Positions 1 to 7,656 of a stretch of DNA of 64,000 bases are shown piece after piece. This stretch comes from Yoonia sp035117555 (GTDB taxonomy: Bacteria > Pseudomonadota > Alphaproteobacteria > Rhodobacterales > Rhodobacteraceae): assembly GCF_035117555.1 (NCBI RefSeq), contig NZ_JAYKPK010000006.1, positions 62,001 to 126,000 on the forward strand, in the 5' to 3' direction. Made by a program: the position numbers and the translations under genes. The notes beneath the pieces were generated by a model. That model made no database searches. It saw nothing but the letters and a program-made list of their open reading frames with translations, and was not told where the DNA came from. The stretch's first letter is position 1. Each line of letters opens with the position of its first letter.

Positions 1-20
1 AGACAGGTTTGGCTGGACGC

Positions 21-93
21 GCGATTTGCGCATCCAGCCGTTTTTGAACGCCCACGATGATCATTGCCACCGTAGGGCGGGGATAACCCCGCC
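21..93 (-). terminator. hairpins downstream of rplL
   Basis: Two inverted repeats lie just past the rplL stop. Positions 75-92 hold GGCGGGG/CCCCGCC around ATAA. Positions 9-41 hold a longer GGCTGGA/TCCAGCC stem with an internal GC-rich arm. The longer stem has a T-run only on the plus-strand side, so on the rplL transcript these may be processing or attenuation structures ahead of the rpoB gene expected outside the window, not a strong terminator. Confidence 0.4.
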
Positions 94-468
94 TTACGCC
101 AGTTCGACGGTCGCGCCAGCTGCTTCCAGCTTGGCTTTGATTTCGTCGGCTTCGGCTTTGGAAGCGCCTTCTTTGACCTTGCCGCCAGCTTCGACCAGAT
201 CCTTGGCTTCTTTCAGGCCCAGACCGGTGATGCCGCGCACTTCTTTGATCACGTTGATCTTCTGTGCGCCGGCGTCTTTCAGGACGACGTCAAATTCGGT
301 CTTTTCTTCGGCAGCTTCTGCTGCACCAGCAGCAGGACCAGCCATCATCACAGCGCCGCCAGCAGCGGGCTCGATGCCGTATTCATCCTTCAGGATGGTT
401 TTCAGTTCTTGTGCTTCGAGAAGGGTCAGACCAACAATCTCTTCAGCCAGTTTTTTCAGATCAGCCAT
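94..468 (-). CDS. rplL: 50S ribosomal protein L7/L12
   Basis: 124-residue L7/L12, the multi-copy stalk protein that recruits translation GTPases to the ribosome. An N-terminal dimerisation helix (residues 1-30) is followed by an Ala/Gly-rich hinge (about 35-55) and the compact C-terminal domain with the conserved KTEFDVVLKDAG and KINVIKEVRGITGLGLKEAKDLVE segments. Length is normal. It is the last gene of secE-nusG-rplK-rplA-rplJ-rplL and follows rplJ by 68 bp; rpoB would be expected just outside the window. Stalk-gene dosage is usually set by L10-L12 autoregulation at the rplJ leader. Confidence 0.98.
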   Translation of the reverse strand: MADLKKLAEEIVGLTLLEAQELKTILKDEYGIEPAAGGAVMMAGPAAGAAEAAEEKTEFDVVLKDAGAQKINVIKEVRGITGLGLKEAKDLVEAGGKVKEGASKAEADEIKAKLEAAGATVELA

Positions 469-536
469 TTTATGCTTTCCGTTCGTTTTAAGTGTGTTCC
501 AACGTGAGGCGAAAACCCCAAGTCAATTCAGATGCT

Positions 537-1049
537 TTACGCAGCTTTCTCTTCGATGGTCGAAAGAATGCTCGCGATGTTCGAAGCAGGCGCGCCAATG
601 GCCCCGGCGATGTTTGCGGCAGGTGCTGCGATGCAACCCACGATGGAAGCGATAAGCTCCTCGCGGCTTGGCATCCCGGCAACGGCTTTCACACCGGCTG
701 GATCCAATGCTGTCTCACCCATTGCCCCGCCAAGAACGATCAGTTTTTCGTTCGTCTTGGCATAAGCGTCGATCACTTTCGCCGCAGCGACAGGATCTTC
801 GGAATAAGCGAGAACAGTCATCCCCATCAGGTAATCACCGATGCTTGCGCATGGCTTGCCTTCCAGGGCGATTTTAGCGAGCTTGTTCTTGGCAACGCGC
901 ACGGCCCCACCGGCATCGCGCATACGCGCCCGCAGGTCCTGCATTTCAGCAACTGTCATGCCTTCGTAGTGGGCGACCACTACAACGCCAGAGCTTTCAA
1001 AGATCTGGCCGAGTTCATCGACCAATTGTTCTTTTTGTGCTCTATCCAC
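537..1049 (-). CDS. rplJ: 50S ribosomal protein L10
   Basis: 170-residue L10, the base of the L12 stalk on 23S rRNA. The N-terminal rRNA-binding part (MDRAQKEQLVDELGQIF, ARMRDAGGAVRVAKNKLAKIAL) and the C-terminal L12-binding helix (ASNIASILSTIEEKAA) are visible. The start codon is GTG at 1047-1049, preceded by TTGGAG. A long untranslated leader upstream fits translational autoregulation by the L10-L12 complex. It lies 68 bp before rplL, presumably on the same mRNA. Confidence 0.97.
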   Translation of the reverse strand: MDRAQKEQLVDELGQIFESSGVVVVAHYEGMTVAEMQDLRARMRDAGGAVRVAKNKLAKIALEGKPCASIGDYLMGMTVLAYSEDPVAAAKVIDAYAKTNEKLIVLGGAMGETALDPAGVKAVAGMPSREELIASIVGCIAAPAANIAGAIGAPASNIASILSTIEEKAA

Positions 1050-1374
1050 AGTTTCACTCCAATTTAGGTGCCAGATAGTCTGACACCGGCTCTCGTTTTT
1101 GCCGGGCGGCGGACCACCCGACAGTCGGTGTCCACGTAAACGGGGCGAGCCAAGTTGAACCGAGGAGAGCCTCGAAAAATTCTGGTCTATCCCGTCTCAG
1201 GCAGGAATTAACGATCTTGCGATCAACCCACCGTCTCGGACGAATAAAGGCCCGAACGAATCAATCTTTCGGGCCTGCGTTTGTGGTTATCGTCTGTGAC
1301 CCCGTTTGCCAAGGGCAGAAACGCAAACGGCAGGCCATGACGGCCTGCCGCGCGATCAATGATCTGTGAGGTGA
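1050..1374 (-). promoter_or_regulatory. rplJ leader (L10 leader) region
   Basis: A 325-bp gap without a gene between rplA and rplJ. On the minus strand it starts with two hairpins (described separately). About 170 nt of GC-rich, foldable leader follow before the GTG start of rplJ. In bacteria this position normally holds the rplJL promoter and the L10(L12)4-binding structure. I infer that role from position; I did not derive the kink-turn fold. Confidence 0.5.
1248..1281 (-). terminator. terminator/attenuator between rplA and rplJ
   Basis: Read on the minus strand, AGGCCCGAA and TTCGGGCCT arms flank a loop of about 11 nt and are followed by TTATT. A second perfect repeat (CGGCAGGCC/GGCCTGCCG around ATGAC) lies nearer rplA at about 1330-1352. 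The pair probably ends or attenuates the rplKA transcript before the rplJL leader. Confidence 0.5.
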
Positions 1375-2073
1375 TCAGTTGCCGGTGGCAGAGGCCACGT
1401 CAACCGTCACGCCTGGGCCCATTGTCGAGCTGACGGCGATCTTTTTCATATAGGTGCCTTTGGCGCCCGATGGACGCGCCTTACCGACGGCATCCACAAA
1501 AGCCAGCATGTTCTGTTCCAGCTGTTCAGCTGTGAAAGATGCTTTGCCGATCCCGGCATGCACAACGCCAGCCTTTTCAGCTTTGAATTGAACCTGACCG
1601 CCTTTGGCAGCTTCAACAGCTTCTTTGACATCCATGGTCACGGTGCCGACGCGTGGGTTTGGCATCAGGTTACGTGGACCCAGTACTTTGCCGAGACGGC
1701 CGACGATGGCCATCATGTCAGGTGTCGCGATGCAACGGTCAAAATCAATCGTGCCACCCTGAATGGATTCCATCAGGTCTTCTGCGCCGACGATATCTGC
1801 GCCAGCTGCCTTGGCTTCGTCAGCCTTGTCGCCACGAGCGAAAACAGCGACGCGAACGGTTTTGCCGGTGCCGTTGGGCAGAGTGACCGTGCCGCGGACC
1901 ATCTGGTCGGCGTGGCGCGGGTCAACACCCAGCTGCATGGAAATTTCGATGGTTTCATCGAATTTCGCGTTGGCATTGCCTTTCAGCAAGGAAACAGCTT
2001 CGGCGACAGTCACATTGGACTTGCCTTCGAATGCGGCGCGGGCTGCGATAGTGCGCTTACCATATTTTGCCAT
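1375..2073 (-). CDS. rplA: 50S ribosomal protein L1
   Basis: 232-residue L1, which forms the mobile stalk at the ribosomal E site and represses translation of its own rplKA mRNA. Recognisable segments are YGKRTIAARAAFEG near the start, the RHADQMVRGTVTLPNGTGK loop, and the LGPRNLMPNPRVGTVT signature around residue 130. The ATG shares one base with the rplK stop (TAATG), so the two are translationally coupled. Length is typical. Confidence 0.98.
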   Translation of the reverse strand: MAKYGKRTIAARAAFEGKSNVTVAEAVSLLKGNANAKFDETIEISMQLGVDPRHADQMVRGTVTLPNGTGKTVRVAVFARGDKADEAKAAGADIVGAEDLMESIQGGTIDFDRCIATPDMMAIVGRLGKVLGPRNLMPNPRVGTVTMDVKEAVEAAKGGQVQFKAEKAGVVHAGIGKASFTAEQLEQNMLAFVDAVGKARPSGAKGTYMKKIAVSSTMGPGVTVDVASATGN

Positions 2074-2498
2074 TACTTGACCTCCACGCCCATCGACCGG
2101 GCAGAGCCCATGATGATCTGCATTGCACCTTCAATGGATGTCGCATTGAGGTCTTTCATCTTCGCTTCGGCGATCTCGCGCACTTGCTTGGCGGTGATCG
2201 ACCCAGCAGAAGCACGGCCGGGGGTCTTGGACCCGGACGACAGCTTTGCAGCCTTCTTGATGTAATAAGACGCTGGTGGCGTCTTGATCTCGAAGGTGAA
2301 GGACTTGTCGGCGTAATAGGTGATCACGGTCGGGCAAGGGGCATCTTTTTCCATGTCGGCTGTCTTGGCGTTGAACGCCTTGCAGAATTCCATGATGTTG
2401 ATGCCGCGCTGACCCAATGCGGGACCGACGGGCGGGCTTGGTTTGGCATTGCCTGCTGCAACTTGCAGCTTGAGCATGCCGACTACTTTCTTGGCCAT
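2073..2498 (-). CDS. rplK: 50S ribosomal protein L11
   Basis: 141-residue L11 of the GTPase-associated centre, also needed for RelA activation on stalled ribosomes (relA is at 48.9-51.0 kb). The N-terminal domain has the conserved KLQVAAGNAKPSPPVGPALGQ stretch with the flexible proline-rich loop. The C-terminal rRNA-binding domain ends in SMGVEVK. A good AAAGGAGAGG ribosome-binding site precedes the ATG. Confidence 0.98.
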   Translation of the reverse strand: MAKKVVGMLKLQVAAGNAKPSPPVGPALGQRGINIMEFCKAFNAKTADMEKDAPCPTVITYYADKSFTFEIKTPPASYYIKKAAKLSSGSKTPGRASAGSITAKQVREIAEAKMKDLNATSIEGAMQIIMGSARSMGVEVK

Positions 2499-2515
2499 TG
2501 GCCTCTCCTTTTCAG

Positions 2516-2539
2516 CGGTGGGCTGTTACCCACCCTACA
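2516..2539. repeat. REP-like GTAGGG palindrome
   Basis: GGTGGG/CCCACC arms around a 6-nt loop, flanked by CTAC, in the rplK leader. A related palindrome (CGTAGGGCGGGG...CCCCGCC) sits after rplL at 72-92. The shared GTAGGG-plus-hairpin architecture resembles small repetitive extragenic palindromes. Two copies in one operon are suggestive only. Confidence 0.35.
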
Positions 2540-2563
2540 TTGCCCCGATTGGGGCGGTTATGC

Positions 2564-2588
2564 CGTGGTTCGCCTCGCGGCTCCCACG
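2564..2588 (-). promoter_or_regulatory. probable L1-binding site in rplK leader
   Basis: On the minus strand a CGTGG/CCACG helix encloses an asymmetric internal loop (GA versus GAA) and then a GCC/GGC helix capped by a GCGA tetraloop. Two short helices separated by a purine-rich asymmetric loop, placed before rplKA, match the known mimicry of the 23S L1-binding site used for feedback by L1. The structure is seen in the sequence; the function is inferred. Confidence 0.5.
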
Positions 2589-2603
2589 TCTGAACACGCA
2601 AAG

Positions 2604-3134
2604 TTACTGTTTGGAAACCTGCGTGAATTCCAGTTCGACCGGGGTAGCCCGGCCAAAGATCGACACCGTCACCTTGAGGCGCTGATGCTCTTCGTCGACA
2701 TATTCGACCAAGCCATCGAAATCCTCGAACGGGCCGTCGTTGACTTTGACTTTCTCGCCGATCTCGAAATGGATCAGGGTGCGTGGACTGTCCTCGCCTT
2801 CCTGAACACGGCCAAGGATGGCCTGCACTTCGGCATCGCGCATCGGCATCGGGCGGCCTTGCGGCCCCAGAAACCCGGTGACGCGGTTGATCGAGTTGAT
2901 CAGGTGATAGCCTTCATCCGACATTTCCATATGCACCAGCACATAGCCGGGCATGAAACGGCGTTCAGTCGTCACCTTTTTGTTGCGACGGACCTCGATC
3001 ACTTCTTCGGTCGGCACCAAGACTTCGTCAATCTGGTCGGACAAGCCTTTTTCTTCCGCTTTCGCGCGGATTGCCTCTGCGATCTTCTTTTCGAAGTTCG
3101 AAAGAACGCTTACCGAATACCAGCGTTTAGCCAT
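2604..3134 (-). CDS. nusG: transcription termination/antitermination factor NusG
   Basis: 176-residue NusG, which binds RNA polymerase and links it to Rho or to the ribosome. The N-terminal NGN domain begins AKRWYSVSVLSNFEKKIAEAI and contains RRNKKVTTERRFMPGYVLVHM. The C-terminal KOW domain contains EIGEKVKVNDGPFEDFDGLVEYVDEEHQRLKVTVSIFGR. It lies downstream of secE with a 193-bp spacer, which is long for this pair. Confidence 0.98.
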   Translation of the reverse strand: MAKRWYSVSVLSNFEKKIAEAIRAKAEEKGLSDQIDEVLVPTEEVIEVRRNKKVTTERRFMPGYVLVHMEMSDEGYHLINSINRVTGFLGPQGRPMPMRDAEVQAILGRVQEGEDSPRTLIHFEIGEKVKVNDGPFEDFDGLVEYVDEEHQRLKVTVSIFGRATPVELEFTQVSKQ

Positions 3135-3327
3135 CTGTCAGAGCACCTTGTCGTCACGAGACCTTTACGATCCCTGGTTCAAATTGATCCGACGCCTGCG
3201 CCGGTGTCGAAAATAAAAGCGGCGCGCAACTCGATTCGCCGCACGCCATATTTCCGAAGTTGGTTGCCATTACAGCCCCCACCGCCTGTTTTCAAGAGGG
3301 GCGGGGCAGAATAAGGGCCAAAGCGCC

Positions 3328-3528
3328 TCAGCCGCCGAAATAGCCCAGCACGCCGGACAGACCCATGCGGATCAGGAAATCGACCAGCGAAAAGAAGACA
3401 GCCGCCAAAGCAGCAAGGATGAACACCATGATGGTGGTCAGCACGACTTCACGGCGGGTCGGCCAGACGACCTTGGCCACTTCGGCGCGGACTTCTTGAA
3501 TGAACTTCACAGGATTGGCGATAGCCAT
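3328..3528 (-). CDS. secE: protein translocase subunit SecE
   Basis: 66-residue short-form SecE with a single C-terminal transmembrane segment (about residues 30-55) preceded by the conserved amphipathic stretch FIQEVRAEVAKVVWPTRREV. It stabilises SecY in the Sec translocon. The first gene of the ribosomal block; AAAGGAAAG precedes the ATG. tuf and trnW, its usual upstream neighbours, are displaced by about 17 kb. Confidence 0.97.
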   Translation of the reverse strand: MAIANPVKFIQEVRAEVAKVVWPTRREVVLTTIMVFILAALAAVFFSLVDFLIRMGLSGVLGYFGG

Positions 3529-3557
3529 CGGCGCTTTCCTTTATCGAAACTTCGGCG

Positions 3558-3586
3558 GACATACGGCTTTGCCCGGTTGACTTCAA
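3558..3586 (-). promoter_or_regulatory. candidate secE promoter
   Basis: On the minus strand TTGAAG is followed after exactly 17 nt by TATGTC, about 30 bp before the secE ATG. It overlaps the 3' end of the upstream sulfotransferase-like gene. This is a plausible sigma-70 promoter that would let secE-nusG-rplKA be transcribed although tuf and trnW are far away. Based on two hexamers only. Confidence 0.4.
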
Positions 3587-4476
3587 GCCCGCATACTATC
3601 TGCGGCCCATAGCGGATCAAGCAGGGTGACGCCCGCCATCCCGGCGATCGCGGCAATCTGGTCCAGATAGGCGGCATCGCCTGCCGCATGTTCGGCGGGC
3701 GTGAAGCCGTCAAAGGCCGGATAGCCATCCTCGACCGGCAAAAGGCCGCGTGCCGTGATCCCAAGATCGCCGCGTCCGCCCAATGTATGGCGGTGCAACA
3801 CCTCGGCAACGGCGGCAGCGGACAGCCCGGCATGGATACGTCCGTCCAGCGGCGTGACCATCTGGGACGGCCGCCCCAGTAAATCAACGCAGATCCTGTC
3901 GAAATGCACAGAGTAATCCTCATGGCACCAGATGATCAGCCGCCCGACCCCCGGCATCGCCCGCAGACGGGCCACCATTCCAGCCCAATCAACCGCCTCG
4001 GGCGGATTTGTCTGGCGGTACTGCGCCATGCGGACAACATGCCCGCCCATCAATTGCTGGCAATAGGCCGAGTTGATAAAGCCCGTCGGGCGCCGGATCC
4101 CCAGCAAGACATCGATCTTTTGCCCCAGCGCCTGCGCGACAGCATCGACGCGCGCAGCAGCGTCGGGATAGCGCCGGATTACGGTTTTGCGGTGCGGGCT
4201 GTTCAGCGGTCCGATAAAGTTTTCTTCGCTCAGTGCCAGCCGCTGCACGCTCTGACGCAGCGTGGCGATCAGGTCGGACAGGCCGGGGCGGCCCGGCTTC
4301 AAGCCGAACAGCGCTGCGACCGATTGCCCCGGCAATCGCAGATGGTCCGGCCCGAGATAGGCCGTGCCCGCGGCAAAAAGCGCTTCGGCCCGCGCCTCGA
4401 CAGAGCGCTGCAAATGCGATGTTGCCGTCTTATGCGCACCGATATGGAAGGCGACGGAAAAGTCAGCTTTGGTCAT
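3583..4476 (-). CDS. sulfotransferase-like P-loop protein
   Basis: 297 residues from the chosen ATG (AAGGA lies 12 nt upstream; an in-frame start 25 codons earlier lacks support). The N-terminus AFHIGAHKTATSHLQRSV matches the HIGxxKTGTTxLQ phosphosulfate-binding P-loop of the sulfotransferase fold. LALSEENFIG and VLLGIRRPTGFINSAYCQQL follow, as in PAPS-dependent sulfotransferase-like proteins of marine alphaproteobacteria. The substrate is unknown and enzymatic activity is not assured. It sits alone, upstream of secE and divergent from the TRAP operon. Confidence 0.65.
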   Translation of the reverse strand: MTKADFSVAFHIGAHKTATSHLQRSVEARAEALFAAGTAYLGPDHLRLPGQSVAALFGLKPGRPGLSDLIATLRQSVQRLALSEENFIGPLNSPHRKTVIRRYPDAAARVDAVAQALGQKIDVLLGIRRPTGFINSAYCQQLMGGHVVRMAQYRQTNPPEAVDWAGMVARLRAMPGVGRLIIWCHEDYSVHFDRICVDLLGRPSQMVTPLDGRIHAGLSAAAVAEVLHRHTLGGRGDLGITARGLLPVEDGYPAFDGFTPAEHAAGDAAYLDQIAAIAGMAGVTLLDPLWAADSMRA

Positions 4477-4634
4477 GGGCAATGGTGATCCTTCGCATAG
4501 GGACCGCGTGTCACCGGGGATAAACCCGGCCACCGATGGGAAACAAGGCAAAAGGAACGCGGGTTCTTTGAACGTCGCCGACCAGACACGGTGATAACCG
4601 CATAAATTTTCATCAAAGGACTGTTACGGTCAAC

Positions 4635-4652
4635 TTTTATGTCGACATAAAA
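4635..4652. promoter_or_regulatory. operator palindrome upstream of TRAP operon
   Basis: TTTTATGTCGACATAAAA is a perfect 18-bp palindrome 75 bp before the dctQ-like ATG. Its TGTCGACA core recurs upstream of the local GntR gene (18383) and of the deaminase gene (19145-19162, with the AT-rich flanks too). Most likely the operator of the GntR/FCD regulator encoded in the island. Confidence 0.65.
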
Positions 4653-4726
4653 AATTTACAGATGATATAGATTGCATACTGAGACCGAGCTACGCCTGAA
4701 CACATATTGTTTACAAGGAGCAAGCG

Positions 4727-5329
4727 ATGGATGCAGCGTCACATCAGCCACCACGTGCCGCGCGAGGCTGGATCACCTTTTCAAACGCGGTCCTCTTCAT
4801 CGAATTGCGGTTGGCAGCGCTGCTGCTCGCGGTTCTGCTTTGCGTGATCCTGACCAATGTGGTGACCCGTTATGCTGGTATGCCGATATATTGGATTGAT
4901 GAGCTGGCTGTCATCGCGATGGTCTGGCTCGGGTTCATCGGCGCCTCGGCGATGTCACGGCTCCGGCTCGACTTTGCGATCACATTTCTGGCGGGGGCCG
5001 TGCCGTTACGGCTCGGGGCGGTGGTGCGGATTGGCGGGATTGCCCTGGTGGTGCTGTTTGGCTTTGCGCTGGCCTGGATGTGCTGGCTCTGGCTTGACCC
5101 TGTGGGCATCGCCAAAGCCGGGTTTGACGGTCGTGCTTTTGCCGGTGCGACGTTCAACTTTGTCTACACCGAAACGACGATGACACTGGGCTGGCCACGC
5201 TGGGCGGTGATGTGCGTGATCCCGATCTTCGCGATCACCATGATGCTGCACGGCATCGCCAGCCTGATTGAGGAAATCTGGGGTTGCGATCACACCGCCA
5301 TCTCCGGCTTTGAGGAGGCGAGCGTCTGA
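4727..5329 (+). CDS. TRAP transporter small membrane subunit (DctQ)
   Basis: 200-residue DctQ-family protein, the small four-helix subunit of a tripartite ATP-independent periplasmic transporter. Hydrophobic segments fall at about 27-47, 62-82, 100-120 and 148-170; the family-typical IYWIDELAVIAMVWLGFIGAS motif follows the first helix. AAGGAG precedes the ATG, and the stop overlaps the dctM start (TGATG). It heads a dctQ-dctM-dctP order in a hydroxyproline locus, so hydroxyproline or a related imino acid is the likely substrate (inference). Confidence 0.9.
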   Translation: MDAASHQPPRAARGWITFSNAVLFIELRLAALLLAVLLCVILTNVVTRYAGMPIYWIDELAVIAMVWLGFIGASAMSRLRLDFAITFLAGAVPLRLGAVVRIGGIALVVLFGFALAWMCWLWLDPVGIAKAGFDGRAFAGATFNFVYTETTMTLGWPRWAVMCVIPIFAITMMLHGIASLIEEIWGCDHTAISGFEEASV

Positions 5330-6594
5330 TGGGCACGGGAGCAGTTCTTTTTCTGGCGATGATCATCGGCGCACCGATTGGCATCTGCCTGTGCGTGGCC
5401 GCCATCGTGTTTCTGTACAGCACCGATAACACGGTATTGTTTGCCTCCTATCCCACGCAGATGTTCGACAGCGTCGGCAGCTACGGTCTGATCGCGATCC
5501 CCTTGTTCATTCTGGTTGGCGATCTGATGAACGAAGGCGGTATCACCGCACGGATCGTACGCATGGCGATGGCCTTTATCGGCTCGGTCAAGGGCGGGCT
5601 CGCCTATGTCAATCTGATCGCCAATATGTTCGTGGCCTCGATCATGGGCTCCGCCGCGTCGCAGGTCGCCGTGATGTCGCGCGTCATGGTGCCTGAGATG
5701 GAACGCCAAGGCTACCGCCGCGATTTTGCCGCCGGGCTGACGATCTATGCGGGTATTCTGGGGCCGATTGTGCCGCCCTCGATCATGTTCGTGGTCTATA
5801 GCGTGCTGGCGCAAATCTCGGTCGGGGATATGTTGTTATCAGGCATCGTGCCGGGGCTGATGATCGCGGGGTCCTTTATCGTCCTGATCGCCATCCTGGG
5901 CCTGTTCTATCCCTATCCGGTCAGTCCGCCGCAATCCATGGCACAGCGCGGTCGGGCCATCATCGATGGATTGCCGACACTGCTGATCCCGCTGGTGATC
6001 GTCGGATCGATCATGACCGGTCTGGCCAACCCGACCGAGGCAGCGGCTGTCGGTGTTCTCGCCGCCTTTGTGGTCGGGCGGTTCTGGATCGGCGATCTGA
6101 GCTTTGCGGCGCTGCCTCGTATCTTCATGCGCGCGGCTTGCTATTCGGCGATCATCCTGTTTCTGGTGGCGGCAGCAGGCGTGTTTTCCTGGGTGTTGAC
6201 CTATGGCCGTGTGCCACAGCAGATCGGCGCATGGATTCAGACCGTAGCGCATGATCCGCTGACCTTCATGCTGTTGGTCAATGTCATTTTGCTCTTCATC
6301 GGCACAGTCGTCGATGGCGCACCGGCGCTGATCATGACCGTGCCGATCCTGTTGCCTATCGCAACCGAGGTTTACGGCATTGATCCCTTCCATTTCGGCG
6401 TGGTTGTCGTGCTCAATCTGGTGCTGGGTTTCATGACGCCGCCGGTGGGCCTTTGCCTTTACATCGGGGCGGCGGTGACAGGGGTGAAACCCCTGCGGCT
6501 GTTCATCGTGACGCTGCCGTTCTTTGCGGTGATTGTCACGATCCTCGTGCTTTTGTCGGTCTTTCCAGTCTTGTCGACGGTGCTGTCGCGCTAA
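5329..6594 (+). CDS. TRAP transporter large permease subunit (DctM)
   Basis: 421-residue DctM-family permease with about 12 membrane segments, the sodium-coupled transport subunit. Family motifs include IPLFILVGDLMNEGGI (about 52-67), NMFVASIMGSAASQVAVMSRVMVPEM, GPIVPPSIMFVVYSVL and the C-terminal VNLVLGFMTPPVGLCLYIGAAVTG. Length is typical. It is coupled to dctQ by a one-base overlap, with dctP 48 bp downstream. Confidence 0.95.
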   Translation: MGTGAVLFLAMIIGAPIGICLCVAAIVFLYSTDNTVLFASYPTQMFDSVGSYGLIAIPLFILVGDLMNEGGITARIVRMAMAFIGSVKGGLAYVNLIANMFVASIMGSAASQVAVMSRVMVPEMERQGYRRDFAAGLTIYAGILGPIVPPSIMFVVYSVLAQISVGDMLLSGIVPGLMIAGSFIVLIAILGLFYPYPVSPPQSMAQRGRAIIDGLPTLLIPLVIVGSIMTGLANPTEAAAVGVLAAFVVGRFWIGDLSFAALPRIFMRAACYSAIILFLVAAAGVFSWVLTYGRVPQQIGAWIQTVAHDPLTFMLLVNVILLFIGTVVDGAPALIMTVPILLPIATEVYGIDPFHFGVVVVLNLVLGFMTPPVGLCLYIGAAVTGVKPLRLFIVTLPFFAVIVTILVLLSVFPVLSTVLSR

Positions 6595-6642
6595 GCCCGT
6601 TGGCGGTCCAATCATATCAGCGCAACCAACAAGGAGCCACAG

Positions 6643-7629
6643 ATGACCAAGTTTTCACGTCGCCAGATATTGGCAACCAGCACCGCCTTTGCCCTGACCA
6701 GCCCGATGATCGCACGGGCGCAGACCCGCGAATTGCGGCTGGGGCTGATTACCCCCACCGGCCATTCATGGAACGATGCCGCGCTTGATCTGGCCGAGAT
6801 GATCCAGACGCAGACCGATGGCCGCCTGTCGATGACCGTGTTTCATGCGGGTCAGCTCGGCAATGAAGCCGCGATGATGCAGCAATTGCAATCCGGTGCG
6901 CTGGATATGGGGATCATTCAGGCAGCCGAACTTGGATCACGCTCTGATCATCTGGCGGCGATCAATGCGCCTTATCTGGTCGATTCGACCGAGAAAGCTG
7001 CCGAACTGATGCGCCATCCCGAAGTGCTGGCGATGTTCGACGTACTGCCGGCCGAGACCGGAACCATCGGACTGGGCTGGGCCATCACCGGCATGCGCGC
7101 CGTGTTTTCGTCGCGCGAGATAGTGACGGTGGAGGATATGAACGGTATGAAACTGCGGATCAACCCGACCCCGGTTTACCGTGATTTCTATCAGCTGTTG
7201 GGTGCCGCCCCGACACCGATCCCGACACCGCAGGTCTATGACGCCATGGCCAACGGACAGGTCGACGGGCTGGAGGCGGATCTGGAATTTTCCTGGAACC
7301 AGCGATTTGATCAAGTGTCGAAAAGCATCCTGCGGATGAATGCGTTGTTCATGCCTGCCGCTGTCGTCGCTTCTGGCCGGAACTGGCAGGCGATGCCGGA
7401 AGACGACCGCGCCTTGATCGCTGATGCCGTCAATGCAGCGCTTGAAACGCAAAGCAACAGCATCGTCAGCGAAGAATCGGGCCTGATCCAGAACCTCGCC
7501 GACACGGGTATCGTGATGAACGAAGTCGCCGCCGCAGACCGCGAGATGCTGATCACCGAATTCGACAAGATCTGGCAGCCCAAAGCGCCGGTGATCGCGC
7601 GTCTGCGCGAAATCGGTGCAGCACTCTGA
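6643..7629 (+). CDS. TRAP transporter substrate-binding protein (DctP)
   Basis: 328-residue periplasmic DctP-family receptor. The N-terminus FSRRQILATSTAFALTSP carries a twin-arginine (SRRQIL) signal ending near RAQ, so Tat export is likely. The mature part shows the DctP pattern GHSWNDAALDLAEMIQTQTDGRL, FHAGQLGNEAAMMQQLQSGALDMG, the MKLRINPTPVYRDFYQLLGA hinge with the carboxylate-binding Arg, and MANGQVDGLEADL. AAGGAG precedes the ATG. It ends at a bidirectional hairpin shared with the convergent island operon. Confidence 0.94.
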   Translation: MTKFSRRQILATSTAFALTSPMIARAQTRELRLGLITPTGHSWNDAALDLAEMIQTQTDGRLSMTVFHAGQLGNEAAMMQQLQSGALDMGIIQAAELGSRSDHLAAINAPYLVDSTEKAAELMRHPEVLAMFDVLPAETGTIGLGWAITGMRAVFSSREIVTVEDMNGMKLRINPTPVYRDFYQLLGAAPTPIPTPQVYDAMANGQVDGLEADLEFSWNQRFDQVSKSILRMNALFMPAAVVASGRNWQAMPEDDRALIADAVNAALETQSNSIVSEESGLIQNLADTGIVMNEVAAADREMLITEFDKIWQPKAPVIARLREIGAAL

Positions 7630-7636
7630 ATGAGGT

Positions 7637-7656
7637 GGGGGGCTTCAATGCCCCCC
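7637..7656. terminator. bidirectional terminator
   Basis: GGGGGGC and GCCCCCC arms with a 6-nt loop between the TRAP operon (plus) and the racemase-family gene (minus), followed by TATTT on the plus strand. It separates two convergent transcripts of the island. Confidence 0.65.

Noticed and set aside
2067..3314. 415-codon plus-strand frame opposite rplK and nusG
   Set aside because: Spans two genuine opposite-strand genes and their spacer; a compositional artefact.
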